From Lacticaseibacillus casei DSM 20011 = JCM 1134 = ATCC 393 (lineage in GTDB: Bacteria; Bacillota; Bacilli; Lactobacillales; Lactobacillaceae): a stretch of DNA of 64,000 nucleotides. This document shows, piece by piece, positions 1 through 9,259 of the stretch. The stretch is from contig NZ_AP012544.1 of assembly GCF_000829055.1 (NCBI RefSeq), forward strand, positions 1,426,001 to 1,490,000. Reading direction: 5' to 3'. Every line of letters starts with the position of its first letter. Position 1 is the stretch's first letter. Position numbers and translations under genes: made by a program. Under the pieces are notes generated by a model that made no database searches, was not told the DNA's origin, and was given only the letters and a program-made list of their open reading frames with translations.

Positions 1-1336
1 CAGCGCCCTTAATCAATGCCCACTTGCCGGCGTAATCAGCCGGATTGTCACTTGGCACAGATGACTTGGCATTGGGAACAATAGCCATGTACTTCTTGCC
101 ACTTGGGAAGGCACTCATATTGGTACCTTTGTCGTCATCGGCATACCGAATCCACAGGTAATATTGAACCGTTTTCGGTATATTTTTAATTTGATCTGCC
201 ATGGCTTGCAGTTGTGTGTCAACTTGAGATGTCTCAGTCAAATAATCGCCAAGGGTTATCTTGGTATAATGTTCTGCTCGACTACGTTCAATTGATAGGA
301 CTTTTGCTGACAGAAACAAGTTCTGGTTCTCATCGGCAATGTGTACAGTTTGATTTAACGGGACGTAAGGAGCATTGACCAAATCAATCTGATAGTTAAC
401 ATTGGGATGATTGTGTTGCTTTAAATCAGCCAAAACGGCCTGAAGTAAGGCTGCCTGTGAATTAGAGTCAAATGATTTGAACCTCTCCCAATGCCCAGAT
501 GTTGGTGTTGGATTGCCATTGCTGATTAGATAAGAATATTGTTGTACAGCAACAGTGTCACGCAACACGCCATCGCCTCCAAGCACATATCGGCCATCAG
601 GATCAGACCAACTATAACCGGCTAAATTAATTGGTGTATCTGATCCATCTGGTGTTGCGCCAGTGCCATAAACAGCAGTTTCCATGTCATATATGTCAAC
701 ACTTTTGACAAGATTATTGATATCTTTGTTCATGTAAAAAAAGACATTGCTGTCTTTTGCATCCTCTTGCTTGATATTAATGACCCGTTTTACAACGGTT
801 GTGCCAACAAAGCTGAATCCAAAGCTAAGGACCGCTCCAAAATCATCAGCAACCGATTTAATCCGGTTTAATGCAGTATCAGTGTCATCCCATTCAAGTG
901 TACGAGTGTTGTTGGTGAAATCGTTTGTGCCAATCTCCCATCCTGATCCTGATGTGAACCGCAAAATATAATCCGCAATTGTGTATGCTTTATCGGCCTT
1001 GTACGAATTGACAACAACATTCATGAGATCGTTGCCCGCATCTGTACAAACAACTGTATGGATATGAGTCAATGTATCGTGATTGATGCTAGCGATGACC
1101 ATCTGATGTCCATCACCCTGTTCATCTTGATATAAGACAAAATTGTTTTCAGCAGCCATTTCGTCAATAGCTTGCTCTTGATCAGTTTGAAAAGGAATAG
1201 TTAGCGTCAAAGCCACCGCAGGACGATCATCAGTAGACTGAATTTCGCTATCAGCGCTAACATGCCAATGACCATCTCCATCAGTGGAAGCAATTCCTAA
1301 GACGTTAAATTTACGATCAGTAAAATAATAATCCAT
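1..1336 (-). CDS. Phage tail endopeptidase / tail-associated lysin (Tal), N-terminal part
   Basis: Seen: an open frame starting ATG at 1336 and running out of the window, 445 residues visible. It begins MDYYFTDRKFNVLGI, the usual opening of Gram-positive siphophage Tal proteins, and is rich in beta strands. Its ATG overlaps the TAA of the upstream Dit gene (TAATG), so translation is probably coupled. Family knowledge: Tal (prophage endopeptidase tail family) forms the tip below Dit and often carries a C-terminal hydrolase, which would lie outside this window. The order tape measure, Dit, Tal is the standard tail-tip order. The call rests on position and N-terminal character; the catalytic part is not visible. 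Confidence 0.8.
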   Translation of the reverse strand, partial: MDYYFTDRKFNVLGIASTDGDGHWHVSADSEIQSTDDRPAVALTLTIPFQTDQEQAIDEMAAENNFVLYQDEQGDGHQMVIASINHDTLTHIHTVVCTDAGNDLMNVVVNSYKADKAYTIADYILRFTSGSGWEIGTNDFTNNTRTLEWDDTDTALNRIKSVADDFGAVLSFGFSFVGTTVVKRVINIKQEDAKDSNVFFYMNKDINNLVKSVDIYDMETAVYGTGATPDGSDTPINLAGYSWSDPDGRYVLGGDGVLRDTVAVQQYSYLISNGNPTPTSGHWERFKSFDSNSQAALLQAVLADLKQHNHPNVNYQIDLVNAPYVPLNQTVHIADENQNLFLSAKVLSIERSRAEHYTKITLGDYLTETSQVDTQLQAMADQIKNIPKTVQYYLWIRYADDDKGTNMSAFPSGKKYMAIVPNAKSSVPSDNPADYAGKWALIKGA

Positions 1337-2868
1337 TATAACCACGCCTCCCTCAAAGCAACTTCACACGCAAAAGGCTGCGCCCATGATGATGGCACCA
1401 TTTGAATCAGAGTGTCACCAGGATTAAAACGAAATTTGCTCCATTCATTGCCTATTGTGTGCAGGGTGCTATCAGGAACGCCGTTAACATATACTGCACG
1501 GTTAGCAACATCAATCGTCACAATGTCACCGGCACCAAAGCGGTTCTTCAAATCAGTCCAGTAATCAACGTTAAGCCATTCAACATCCATGTCATACACG
1601 CCCATATCGGGATATGGATAGTTTTTAAATCGCTGAAACCATAATGTAGTCCCCGTGATTGGGATTGATGCTTGAGCTGGTGTCAAAGCAATGGGTGGCA
1701 TTACCAATGGCGGATTTCTGGTAATGACTTCAGATGGCTTAATACCGCCTTGAACAATACCAGCAAGTTGCAGATTGAGCGTATTACCAAGCTTGGTCAG
1801 CTTAGCCTCATAATAGCGGCCATTGCTGAAAACCCTGCGGTTAAGTGTCTGTTGGAAAACTAATGTCGATCCCGCAAACACTTGGACATCAACATCATCT
1901 TTGCCGGCATAGTTTGCTCTGATAATCACCTCATAGGCCACGCCCGTATCATTATCAAGCGTCATTTCAATGGCGCCCAAGGCATTAACACTAGAATTGA
2001 ACTTGTAGCGCCATTTGGCTATGAAGCTCCTAGTATTGCTGCCATTAGATGCATTTTTTGTCTTAAGATGCAGGGAAGGTCCTTCCCAATAGTATGAATT
2101 GGTTGACAAGAAGACTGGCTCAACCGCGGAACCATCGTCATCCGCATACTTGACTGAACCTTCCATGACATTTTTTTGAGCCTTGATATAGTAGTAATGG
2201 CTGTTAGTTTTGCCAGTGTTATAAGCCGCACCAGCTGGCTCTTTATCGAAGCCTTCATATCGAGCAACCTCTGATCGTTTTCGCTCAACGCCATCGGCTT
2301 CTTCTGGATTGCCAAACTGTAAAACACCACCTTGGCTATTGATTAAAGCAATCAAGCCGTTATCAGCGTGCATAGTTGCCGTAATAACTGGCTCAACAGG
2401 ATAAGTGCCACCATTATGAACCGTGATGGTGTCAGATAGTGTGTCATCGTTTATGTTGTCAAATGCCTTTATGGCTACCGAGTGCGCAATGCCACCATCG
2501 GGACAGACGAAGCTGATTGAGATTGTCCCTGATCGAAATCCTTCGGTGAAGGTAGGCTGACTGTCTACGATGGCTAGATAATATTTATCAGGCTCATCCC
2601 CAAAGATTAGCTGCTGTGGTTCGTCCGCATCAATAGCAGCGGCCAAGGAACGCCTTAGTGGTACCAAATCATCGTTCATAACGATCCCAGTTACCACAAT
2701 CGTCTTGACGTCCCGTGACATGTATTGAAGCATCTGACCATCGCTAATGCCGACCTTTTGCATTGTGTTGACATGATTAGTTCCTACATCACGTTTGACC
2801 ATCTGCACATACATCCATTGGGTAATATCTACTCCGGCGTATGTGATGGTCATGCCTGCTTGTTTCAA
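1336..2868 (-). CDS. Distal tail protein (Dit) with an inserted, carbohydrate-binding-like domain
   Basis: Product of 510 residues that forms the hub linking the tail tube to the tip. Residues 1 to about 190 look like the Dit belt domain (tail component family). The last 70 residues, including GDIVTIDVANRAVYVNG and FRFNPGDTLIQM, look like the Dit galectin-type end. Between them, about residues 200-430, is an extra beta-rich block. Classical Dit is about 250 residues, so the protein is roughly double. Enlarged 'evolved' Dits with carbohydrate-binding modules are known in L. casei phages such as J-1. The start is TTG directly after the tape-measure stop with GGAGG ten bases upstream; ATG at 2853 is an alternative. 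Confidence 0.85.
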   Translation of the reverse strand: MKQAGMTITYAGVDITQWMYVQMVKRDVGTNHVNTMQKVGISDGQMLQYMSRDVKTIVVTGIVMNDDLVPLRRSLAAAIDADEPQQLIFGDEPDKYYLAIVDSQPTFTEGFRSGTISISFVCPDGGIAHSVAIKAFDNINDDTLSDTITVHNGGTYPVEPVITATMHADNGLIALINSQGGVLQFGNPEEADGVERKRSEVARYEGFDKEPAGAAYNTGKTNSHYYYIKAQKNVMEGSVKYADDDGSAVEPVFLSTNSYYWEGPSLHLKTKNASNGSNTRSFIAKWRYKFNSSVNALGAIEMTLDNDTGVAYEVIIRANYAGKDDVDVQVFAGSTLVFQQTLNRRVFSNGRYYEAKLTKLGNTLNLQLAGIVQGGIKPSEVITRNPPLVMPPIALTPAQASIPITGTTLWFQRFKNYPYPDMGVYDMDVEWLNVDYWTDLKNRFGAGDIVTIDVANRAVYVNGVPDSTLHTIGNEWSKFRFNPGDTLIQMVPSSWAQPFACEVALREAWL

Positions 2869-5800
2869 TTAAACGGTTCCTCCTTTCCAATAAGCATTGA
2901 ACCTGTCTGTTCTGTCGTTGTACTGCTTAACTTTTGGTGCAACTTTTGGATAAAACTGGTCGTCACCAACTTGCAGAACAAAGCTGAGTTTCGTGAGAAG
3001 GTCAGCGATGTTGTCCAACTTCTTTCCTAAATCATCTGTACTGCTGTTTTCACTCTCTGTAGCCACACCATTACCCAAGTTGTGATTAATGTTGGTAACA
3101 GCCTGACCTAGTAGTTGCCAAGCACGGCTTGTTTTGGTTAATGGCAAAATGGTTTCGGGGCCATCTTCGCCAACAAGCGCATGGATTGGCTGTGTGATTA
3201 AGCCACCATTGGCGTAACCTTCAGGGCCACTGACACGAGCAAAGGCAGAACTTCCAGAGCCGTAGATGGCCTTCATGTAGTGAATACCGGCAAGCAGATC
3301 GTCATAGCCGTTATAAACATCGTTGTGGCCGGGGAACTTAAACGCATTGAACGTTGGCCCAATGGTTTGTACAAGCCCCATTGAAGGTATTCCGGCTTTA
3401 GCGTTGCTATCCCACAAGTTAATTGCCCTAGGATTACCATTGGATTCACGCTGGATAACTCGCATCCATGCGGCAACTTGGTATGCCGAGGCGTCAAATC
3501 CATTGGCCTTTAAAGCTCGAATAACATATGGCTTCCAACGTTGCACGCCTGCCCCACCGGGATTAGCCATGGAATCTTCTATTTTTTTAAGCTCTTTTTT
3601 AATCCAATCGCCAATTCCGTTATATGCATGTTTGAAAATGCCAACTCCTAAGTCTCCAAATGCTTTTACTGGAGATGAGCTAACAATCCCTTTTATACTG
3701 CTACTGATTAGATCAGTTACATGCTTAATCGGGTGAGCGATCCAATCTACAATTGCTTCGAACTTATCACCGATCCATTTGCCAACATCTTCAGCCTTAT
3801 CGACTACCCACGAACTAGCGTCTTTAACGCCGTCCCACACACTGCCGATGATGCCGCCTTGTGCAAAGCCGGGAATGCCATACATGTTAGCGATGGCCTT
3901 GCTTTCCCGCCCGTTATAAACACGGTCGCCAGTCTCAAGTGGAAGAATAGCGTTGCGCTTTTCAGCATATATCCACTGATTTGTGCTCTTCTTGTGGATC
4001 AATTCTTTGTAATGCTCGCTACCGTCATCGTTTACCATAGCCAATTGCGTACCATCTTTACCAACTTCGCCGCCTTGGGCAAAGTGTACGTATGATGGCA
4101 GACCAACTTTTTTAACACCGAAGAAGCCTAGAACACCATTGACTGCCGACAAGCCAGTACGAATAACTCTGACCACAAAGTTGATGCCGCTTTCCGCTGC
4201 CTTTTTGATACCATTCCAGATGCCGCTGAAGAAGCGACCAACGCCACCCCATACATCTGTCCAAACATTTTTAATGTTCTTGATGACACTGCCAATTGTG
4301 TTAGACATGCCATGAATGATTGGCGTGAAGAATTTAACCATGCCGTTCCAAATGTTTCCAAAGAAACCAGAGATGGCACCCCATGCTGTATTCCAGACAT
4401 TTTGAATAAACTTTAAAGTTACGCTGATGCCCTTTGAAAGGGTGTTTGATACATTGTTATATATCTTAACGATGTCATTCCAAATATCTTTGAAGAAATT
4501 AGAAATTGCTTTCCAAATACTACCCCATACTTTTTGAACTGCATTTAAGAAATTCGTGACATTCTTGACTATCCAATTGGTAGAAGAAGATACAATCTTG
4601 ACGATTGAATTCCACGTATTGGAAAAGAACTTAGAAATAGCTCCCCAAGTTTTATTCCATGCGTTTTGAACTCCTTTTGTTGTGCTGCTAATGGTTTTGC
4701 TGATTGTGTTTAATGGGGGCTTAACGAACTTTACTAAGCCATTCCATACATCCTTAAAGGGCTTCTCTAATTTTCTCCATGCAATTATGAAAAGGCCAAC
4801 AATAAGTGCCACAGGATATACAATTACCTTTTTAAGAATATCTAGTCCTGCTTTTGCAATTTTCACAATATTCTTCCAGATAGAAGACATTGTTTTGCTA
4901 ATTGGATTCCAAACTTTAGACCATGCTTTTGAAAGTGACTTTCCCCAACCATTAATGGTCTTTAGAAATCCATTCCAACCTTTACCGACACCCTTCCAAA
5001 AACCATTCCAACCTTTGACTACTGACTTTATGGCGTTGTTGAAGCTCTTGGGTAATTGACCGAACCACTTTGCAATTCCTTTGGCCATGTTCTGAACAGA
5101 TTTTACAATGCCATCGATGAAGGCTTTAAACTTTGCATTGTGCTTGTACAAATTAACCAATGCCACGCCCACAGCAATGATGACTGTGGCAAGTGCAATC
5201 CAGGGTGAGGCTTTGACTACTAGATTTAATGCTTTTTGAGAAACCGCCATGATGTCGGCACGCTTGGCATAAATATCCACGGCTGTACTCATTCCGGCAA
5301 TTGCCACCTTGCCAATTTTCATTGCTGCCCACATCGCGAGCATTACCTTAGCTGTTGTCTGAATGCCACTCTTGTTCTTGGCGATATTGCCTAAGACTGT
5401 GTTGGCATTCTTCAGCGGATCGTTTGCTTTGCTTGCACCACTGCCCATCAGTCCAAAACTCTTGGCGATGCTCGAAACAATACCTGAAATTGTGTGCCAC
5501 ACTGTCCCTGCAAAAATCTTCACAATGGTACCTAAGCTGGTGATAATGCCACCAATATCTTTTTGATGTTGAGCCACATAGTTCAATAAGTTGCTTGCTT
5601 GTTGCGCTACACCAGCCATGGCTTTACCCAATGAAGTAAACAAGGAAGTCACTGCTGATGACTTTAGAACATTAACAATGCTGTTGATACCTGTGCTTTG
5701 AACTGATACCAGAGGTTTAGCAAGTGTTGCTTCAACTCCTTGCCAAGCACCCTTTAGTCTTTGCGTGGCACCCTCAGCAGTATTACCAAAGTCATTAAAA

Positions 5801-7131
5801 GTAGCTTTGCTATCACCGCCAATTTTGACGATCATATCTTGCAACTTTTTGCTGCTAATTTGACCACTATCAACCATTTTATTAAATGCTGTTTCAGATA
5901 CACCACTGGCCTTTGCTAAAGCTGATCCAAGTCCGGGTGCAGCGTTTTCCATACGTGTTAGAACACCAGTAGTAAGCTGTCCATTGTTAAATGCGCGTTG
6001 CAATGACTTTGCAAATGTACTGGCACCGTCACCAGAAAGTCTCAACTTGTCAGCTAAAGTTGCAACTCCAAGTGTCAAAGCTTTAGTTTGGCCAACATTA
6101 CCTGTCATGCCATAAAAGCGCTTTTGCAAAACAGATACTTGGTTTGCCGATAAGTTGGTTTCACCCTTTAAATCTCGCATTTGACCAACTAGTTGTTCCG
6201 CACCTTTGTCATTGACACCTAGGGTTTCCCATACTCGTGTTGCTTGTTCACCAGCTTCAGCTAACTGGACACCCTGTGTCACCGTTTCTTTAATTGATCC
6301 ACTGAACGAAGTCCAAGCATTCATAATGCCTTGACCTAAAGCAGTAGCACCAACCATCTTTTTAAAACTAAAAGTTGTCTTATCTGCTTCATTCTTCGTG
6401 CCTGTAATGTGGCTCTTAATTCGGTCAAAGACGGACGGATTAGCCTTATCCATTTCAGTTTGCAGGCCGGTCATTGATGACTTGGCTTTGGCTAAACTGG
6501 TAGCTGTCTCATCAACACGCGTCTTCTGCGTTCGCCAAGCATTGGAGTCTTTGCCACTAGCGCTCGCAATCTTATCCAACTCAGCAGACTGTTTAGACAG
6601 CTGTTCATTCAGATTGGTAATGGAAGACTTATAGCCTTCCATTTTGGCCTTGTTGGCTTCTTGCTGATTGCCTTCAGCCTCTAAGCGAGTCACATAAGCT
6701 TGGTTGGCACGTGCAGCAGCTGTGTATTCTTGCTGTAAGCCAGCTAATCCAGACTTTTGATAGTCCATTGCTTGCTTGGCACGGTCTTGCTGAGCTTGCA
6801 TACTGGCCAGTTGCTTAGTTGCACCATCAATTTGTTGCTGATACTTTAAAAACTGTTGAGCAACATCGGCAGTATTGCCCTTCAACTCAGCTTGTTTGGT
6901 TTTGAGAGCGTCAATCTTAGACTGTTGTGCTTCAATAGACTTACCCAAGCCATCATATTTAGCTTGAGCAGCGCCAACTGCATCACCAGCAGATTTCATC
7001 TCCGCTTCTTGAGCTTTCCAAGCATTTTGACTCGAACGAACAACCGCTGTTAATGATTTGACGGATTCGCTTGCCGACAATAGATCAAGGGCAATCTTGG
7101 TGCTCATTGTTGCGTTAATTTGTTGTGCCAC
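2869..7131 (-). CDS. Tail tape measure protein with C-terminal lytic transglycosylase domain
   Basis: Product of 1420 residues that sets tail length and is ejected into the host. Residues about 30-240 are Ala/Gln/Lys-rich coiled coil. A hydrophobic segment (TVIIAVGVALVNLY) lies near 644-662. About 690-977 hold many short Trp/Phe-spaced repeats (WNGFWKG, WNKTWGAIS, WNSIVKI), typical of tape measures. Near residue 1224 the sequence RVIQRESNGNP, followed by SMGLVQ, is the catalytic glutamate region of an SLT-type transglycosylase. Start: GTG at 7131, with AGAAAGG eight bases upstream and five bases after the previous stop. An in-frame codon at 7164 would overlap the upstream gene by 28 bp and has no better ribosome site. 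Confidence 0.93.
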   Translation of the reverse strand: MAQQINATMSTKIALDLLSASESVKSLTAVVRSSQNAWKAQEAEMKSAGDAVGAAQAKYDGLGKSIEAQQSKIDALKTKQAELKGNTADVAQQFLKYQQQIDGATKQLASMQAQQDRAKQAMDYQKSGLAGLQQEYTAAARANQAYVTRLEAEGNQQEANKAKMEGYKSSITNLNEQLSKQSAELDKIASASGKDSNAWRTQKTRVDETATSLAKAKSSMTGLQTEMDKANPSVFDRIKSHITGTKNEADKTTFSFKKMVGATALGQGIMNAWTSFSGSIKETVTQGVQLAEAGEQATRVWETLGVNDKGAEQLVGQMRDLKGETNLSANQVSVLQKRFYGMTGNVGQTKALTLGVATLADKLRLSGDGASTFAKSLQRAFNNGQLTTGVLTRMENAAPGLGSALAKASGVSETAFNKMVDSGQISSKKLQDMIVKIGGDSKATFNDFGNTAEGATQRLKGAWQGVEATLAKPLVSVQSTGINSIVNVLKSSAVTSLFTSLGKAMAGVAQQASNLLNYVAQHQKDIGGIITSLGTIVKIFAGTVWHTISGIVSSIAKSFGLMGSGASKANDPLKNANTVLGNIAKNKSGIQTTAKVMLAMWAAMKIGKVAIAGMSTAVDIYAKRADIMAVSQKALNLVVKASPWIALATVIIAVGVALVNLYKHNAKFKAFIDGIVKSVQNMAKGIAKWFGQLPKSFNNAIKSVVKGWNGFWKGVGKGWNGFLKTINGWGKSLSKAWSKVWNPISKTMSSIWKNIVKIAKAGLDILKKVIVYPVALIVGLFIIAWRKLEKPFKDVWNGLVKFVKPPLNTISKTISSTTKGVQNAWNKTWGAISKFFSNTWNSIVKIVSSSTNWIVKNVTNFLNAVQKVWGSIWKAISNFFKDIWNDIVKIYNNVSNTLSKGISVTLKFIQNVWNTAWGAISGFFGNIWNGMVKFFTPIIHGMSNTIGSVIKNIKNVWTDVWGGVGRFFSGIWNGIKKAAESGINFVVRVIRTGLSAVNGVLGFFGVKKVGLPSYVHFAQGGEVGKDGTQLAMVNDDGSEHYKELIHKKSTNQWIYAEKRNAILPLETGDRVYNGRESKAIANMYGIPGFAQGGIIGSVWDGVKDASSWVVDKAEDVGKWIGDKFEAIVDWIAHPIKHVTDLISSSIKGIVSSSPVKAFGDLGVGIFKHAYNGIGDWIKKELKKIEDSMANPGGAGVQRWKPYVIRALKANGFDASAYQVAAWMRVIQRESNGNPRAINLWDSNAKAGIPSMGLVQTIGPTFNAFKFPGHNDVYNGYDDLLAGIHYMKAIYGSGSSAFARVSGPEGYANGGLITQPIHALVGEDGPETILPLTKTSRAWQLLGQAVTNINHNLGNGVATESENSSTDDLGKKLDNIADLLTKLSFVLQVGDDQFYPKVAPKVKQYNDRTDRFNAYWKGGTV

Positions 7132-7136
7132 TTTAA

Positions 7137-7367
7137 TCACCCTTTCTCTTGGTATTGTTTCCACATAATTGCCGGATCAATTGGCCGATCTTTCTTATCT
7201 TTGGCGGACATCATTTCCAACATTTCAAAATAATCAGCATTATCAAAATCCTGCATCGACCAGTGGAAATACATGACTGCCTGCTTTTTCATCCATCTAA
7301 AGTCCTCTAGCTGATTTTCAAGCTCATAAACTTTTACGGCTGGATTAATCTTTGCTTTTGCTGGCAT
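7137..7367 (-). CDS. Tail assembly chaperone, second part (gpGT-like extension)
   Basis: Small charged protein of 76 residues (MPAKAKINPAVKVYELENQL) between the first chaperone gene and the tape measure, the place where siphophages encode the T part of the G/GT tail assembly chaperone. It overlaps the first chaperone frame by 23 bp. Its own ATG at 7367 has only a weak, badly spaced purine stretch, so it may be made by frameshifting from the upstream gene. Going from the upstream frame to this one requires +1 (or -2). A lysine codon AAA followed by G just before the upstream stop would let tRNA-Lys slip onto AAG and enter this frame. The function is inferred from position and size. Confidence 0.65.
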   Translation of the reverse strand: MPAKAKINPAVKVYELENQLEDFRWMKKQAVMYFHWSMQDFDNADYFEMLEMMSAKDKKDRPIDPAIMWKQYQEKG

Positions 7368-7695
7368 CCTGCTTCTTAGCAGCTAAGTCAATATCCTCGT
7401 CACTCATGCCCATCATGCGTTCAAAAGTGTAATTAACTACTTGAATAGTTTCAGTGAATTCTAGGTCCCCAAGCTTTTCTGTTTCTTGCTTGTTCAGATT
7501 TAAAACCGTGGTCAAGAAGGAGATTGAGTCATGCAGCATATCGCGTTGAACCTTAATAATTTCTACCGGTTCCATATCGGCAATATCATCAGCCTTGGCC
7601 ATCAGTAACTGTAAGTCGTACATCTTTTCCATGTTCCGATTGGTTGTCTTGACTTCATGTACACGATTGCTAAGTTGGCTAACTTTAATTTTCAT
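7345..7695 (-). CDS. Tail assembly chaperone, first part (gpG-like)
   Basis: Mostly helical acidic product of 116 residues (MKIKVSQLSNRVHEVKTTNR) located between the major tail protein and the tape measure. In siphophages this position holds the chaperone that coats the tape measure during tail assembly. ATG at 7695 is preferred, since AGAGG lies about eleven bases upstream; an earlier in-frame ATG at 7707 directly abuts that purine run. The last codons AGC-AAA-AGC-AAA-GAT-TAA overlap the next frame and contain the proposed slip site. No sequence motif proves the role; it is assigned by order and length. Confidence 0.7.
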   Translation of the reverse strand: MKIKVSQLSNRVHEVKTTNRNMEKMYDLQLLMAKADDIADMEPVEIIKVQRDMLHDSISFLTTVLNLNKQETEKLGDLEFTETIQVVNYTFERMMGMSDEDIDLAAKKQDASKSKD

Positions 7696-7724
7696 TTGTA
7701 ATACCATCCTCTGTATTTAATAAG

Positions 7725-7769
7725 GTCGCTGTGGTGAATCGGACACCACCAAGTTCACCAGAAAGCGAC
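7725..7769 (-). promoter_or_regulatory. Intergenic hairpin between major tail protein and tail chaperones
   Basis: The arms GTCGCT (7725-7730) and AGCGAC (7764-7769) pair. Inside them GTGGTG (7731-7736) can pair with CACCAC (7744-7749), or GGTGAA (7733-7738) with TTCACC (7754-7759), giving two competing folds. No T-run follows on the minus strand, so it is not a simple terminator. It may stabilise the abundant upstream capsid and tail message or reduce read-through into the chaperones. Confidence 0.4.
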
Positions 7770-7857
7770 TTTTGAGCATAAAAAATAGCGCACGTTCGTG
7801 AGCCATTCATCAGTTGTTGCTATGAAATTGTGTCAGATTGCGTCTGTCAGCACCGGC

Positions 7858-8460
7858 TTATTTGCCAGGTGACAATACATATCCGCCAAACACTTCTTTG
7901 TACATGTTGGCTTTATCAAACTTGCTATCAAGATCGCTATAAATCTTGTACGGCTGATTATTAAAGGCCATAGTAGAAAGTGCTGTGTAAGTTAAAGTGT
8001 CATCTACACGTTGTTCTGCTGCCGCATCAGTTTGAATGTTAGCTGCGGTTTCGGTCATGATGCCATCACCAAATCCATAGTAAACAAAGTGCGCCCGATC
8101 AATGGTTTGGGTGGTAATAAGCAAGGCCACATGAGCCTTCAAATTTTCATCGGTCCAACCGCCCTTTTTATCACTGACAAAGCCTTTGATTTGCTGTTTG
8201 ACTTGGTAATTCAAGTTGTTAATATCCAAAGCCACTGTTGGTTCTGAAGTACCAACGGCAACGTCTTGGACAGCATTGTTGCCATAGGTCTTAGCAATTG
8301 TACCTGCTAAGCCTGTAATGTTAGCCGTTTTAGTACCTAAATCTTTGTGATCGACAGTATAGACACCGTCTGTGCTTAGTCCTGTATCAGCGCCAGAAAT
8401 TAACTTTTGTTGTGCATCAACCAAAGCTAGCTGAATTTGATATAAACCTACTGTTGCCAT
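7858..8460 (-). CDS. Major tail tube protein
   Basis: Product of 200 residues (MATVGLYQIQLALVDAQQKL) starting directly after the TAA of the preceding gene. Length, position (after the tail completion genes, before the chaperones and tape measure) and the repeated beta pattern fit the major tail protein of TP901-1/phi13-like siphophages, which polymerises into the tail tube. About 150 bp of non-coding DNA follow it, which is unusual in this otherwise packed operon and contains a hairpin. No Ig-like extension is visible at the C-terminus. Family membership is inferred from order and composition. Confidence 0.85.
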   Translation of the reverse strand: MATVGLYQIQLALVDAQQKLISGADTGLSTDGVYTVDHKDLGTKTANITGLAGTIAKTYGNNAVQDVAVGTSEPTVALDINNLNYQVKQQIKGFVSDKKGGWTDENLKAHVALLITTQTIDRAHFVYYGFGDGIMTETAANIQTDAAAEQRVDDTLTYTALSTMAFNNQPYKIYSDLDSKFDKANMYKEVFGGYVLSPGK

Positions 8461-8841
8461 TTAAATTCCTCCAATGTTCTTTGTTCTACTGAAATAAAAT
8501 GTGTTAAAAAGTTGCTGTGTGTCTGGATCAAATGTTCGTTGCCTAACCGCGGCTACCTGCCAATGTTGATGAGTAAAAGCCTTCATCATGGCTATCTCAA
8601 TGGCCTCAGGATCAGAATCAAGCAATTGCGAGTACCAAATCTGTACTTCTACTTCCTGATTTAATGCCCAGAAATCATTGTTACCATGGGCGGTAGGATC
8701 ATCAGCAGCATCAGTAATCAGCACGACTGTTGTGTTCAGATTATCGACTAATTCTTGTGGCAAGTTATTGCCTTTAACTTCATCAATATTGGCAATTTTT
8801 GCTTGGGTAAGAATTGTTACTGCATCACTTACAGCGCTCAT
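8461..8841 (-). CDS. DUF806-type neck / tail terminator protein
   Basis: Product of 126 residues (MSAVSDAVTILTQAKIANID). The middle contains EVEVQIWYSQ and the end FNTFYFSRTKN, the pattern of the DUF806 family found in lactobacillus and lactococcal phages just before the major tail protein. By position it should cap the tail at the neck. It overlaps the upstream HK97-gp10-like gene by four bases (ATGA), so the two are probably translationally coupled. Its stop is followed at once by the ATG of the major tail protein. Confidence 0.75.
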   Translation of the reverse strand: MSAVSDAVTILTQAKIANIDEVKGNNLPQELVDNLNTTVVLITDAADDPTAHGNNDFWALNQEVEVQIWYSQLLDSDPEAIEIAMMKAFTHQHWQVAAVRQRTFDPDTQQLFNTFYFSRTKNIGGI

Positions 8842-9257
8842 TTGTCTCCACCACCATTCAACTTGGCGATAATTGCCTGATATTCCTCTTGCTCGGCTGC
8901 AAATACAGCGTCTTTGGCATCGTCACGGGCATTATCAACAAAATGGTCACCGTGAATTTTCTTTGTCCCATCATTAAGGAAACGTGCAACGAATGCCTTA
9001 TCACCAAATCCAACCGTTGAGCTACCATTGTGATCACCGTCAATATCGCCTTTTTTACCACTAATGTCCTCGCTCAGATGCCCATACTTGCCACCAGTAC
9101 CCTTAGTATTTGGGTGTTTTTCTTTGGTGGTCTCTGCTAGCTTCTTGGCGTAAACATCAGCACCAGCCTTAGTAATCTTCTCTTGGTCATTAATAGACAA
9201 TTCGGCAGCCTTTGATACTTGCTTAAGCCATTCTTCAAGTGCATCATCCATATCCAT
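8838..9257 (-). CDS. HK97 gp10-like head-tail joining protein
   Basis: Product of 139 residues, highly charged (MDMDDALEEWLKQVSKAAEL), with a central Gly/His/Asp-rich stretch including STVGFGDKAFVARFLNDGTK. The segment KAFVARFLNDGTKKI is the characteristic core of HK97-gp10-like proteins, which act in head-tail connection. Its neighbours are the head closure protein two bases upstream and the DUF806 gene, which it overlaps by four bases. Order and motif agree. Confidence 0.8.
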   Translation of the reverse strand: MDMDDALEEWLKQVSKAAELSINDQEKITKAGADVYAKKLAETTKEKHPNTKGTGGKYGHLSEDISGKKGDIDGDHNGSSTVGFGDKAFVARFLNDGTKKIHGDHFVDNARDDAKDAVFAAEQEEYQAIIAKLNGGGDK

Positions 9258-9259
9258 AG

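Noticed and set aside
4200..5060. Tandem DNA repeats within the tape measure gene
   Set aside because: They are protein-level Trp/Phe repeats typical of tape measure proteins, not a separate element.
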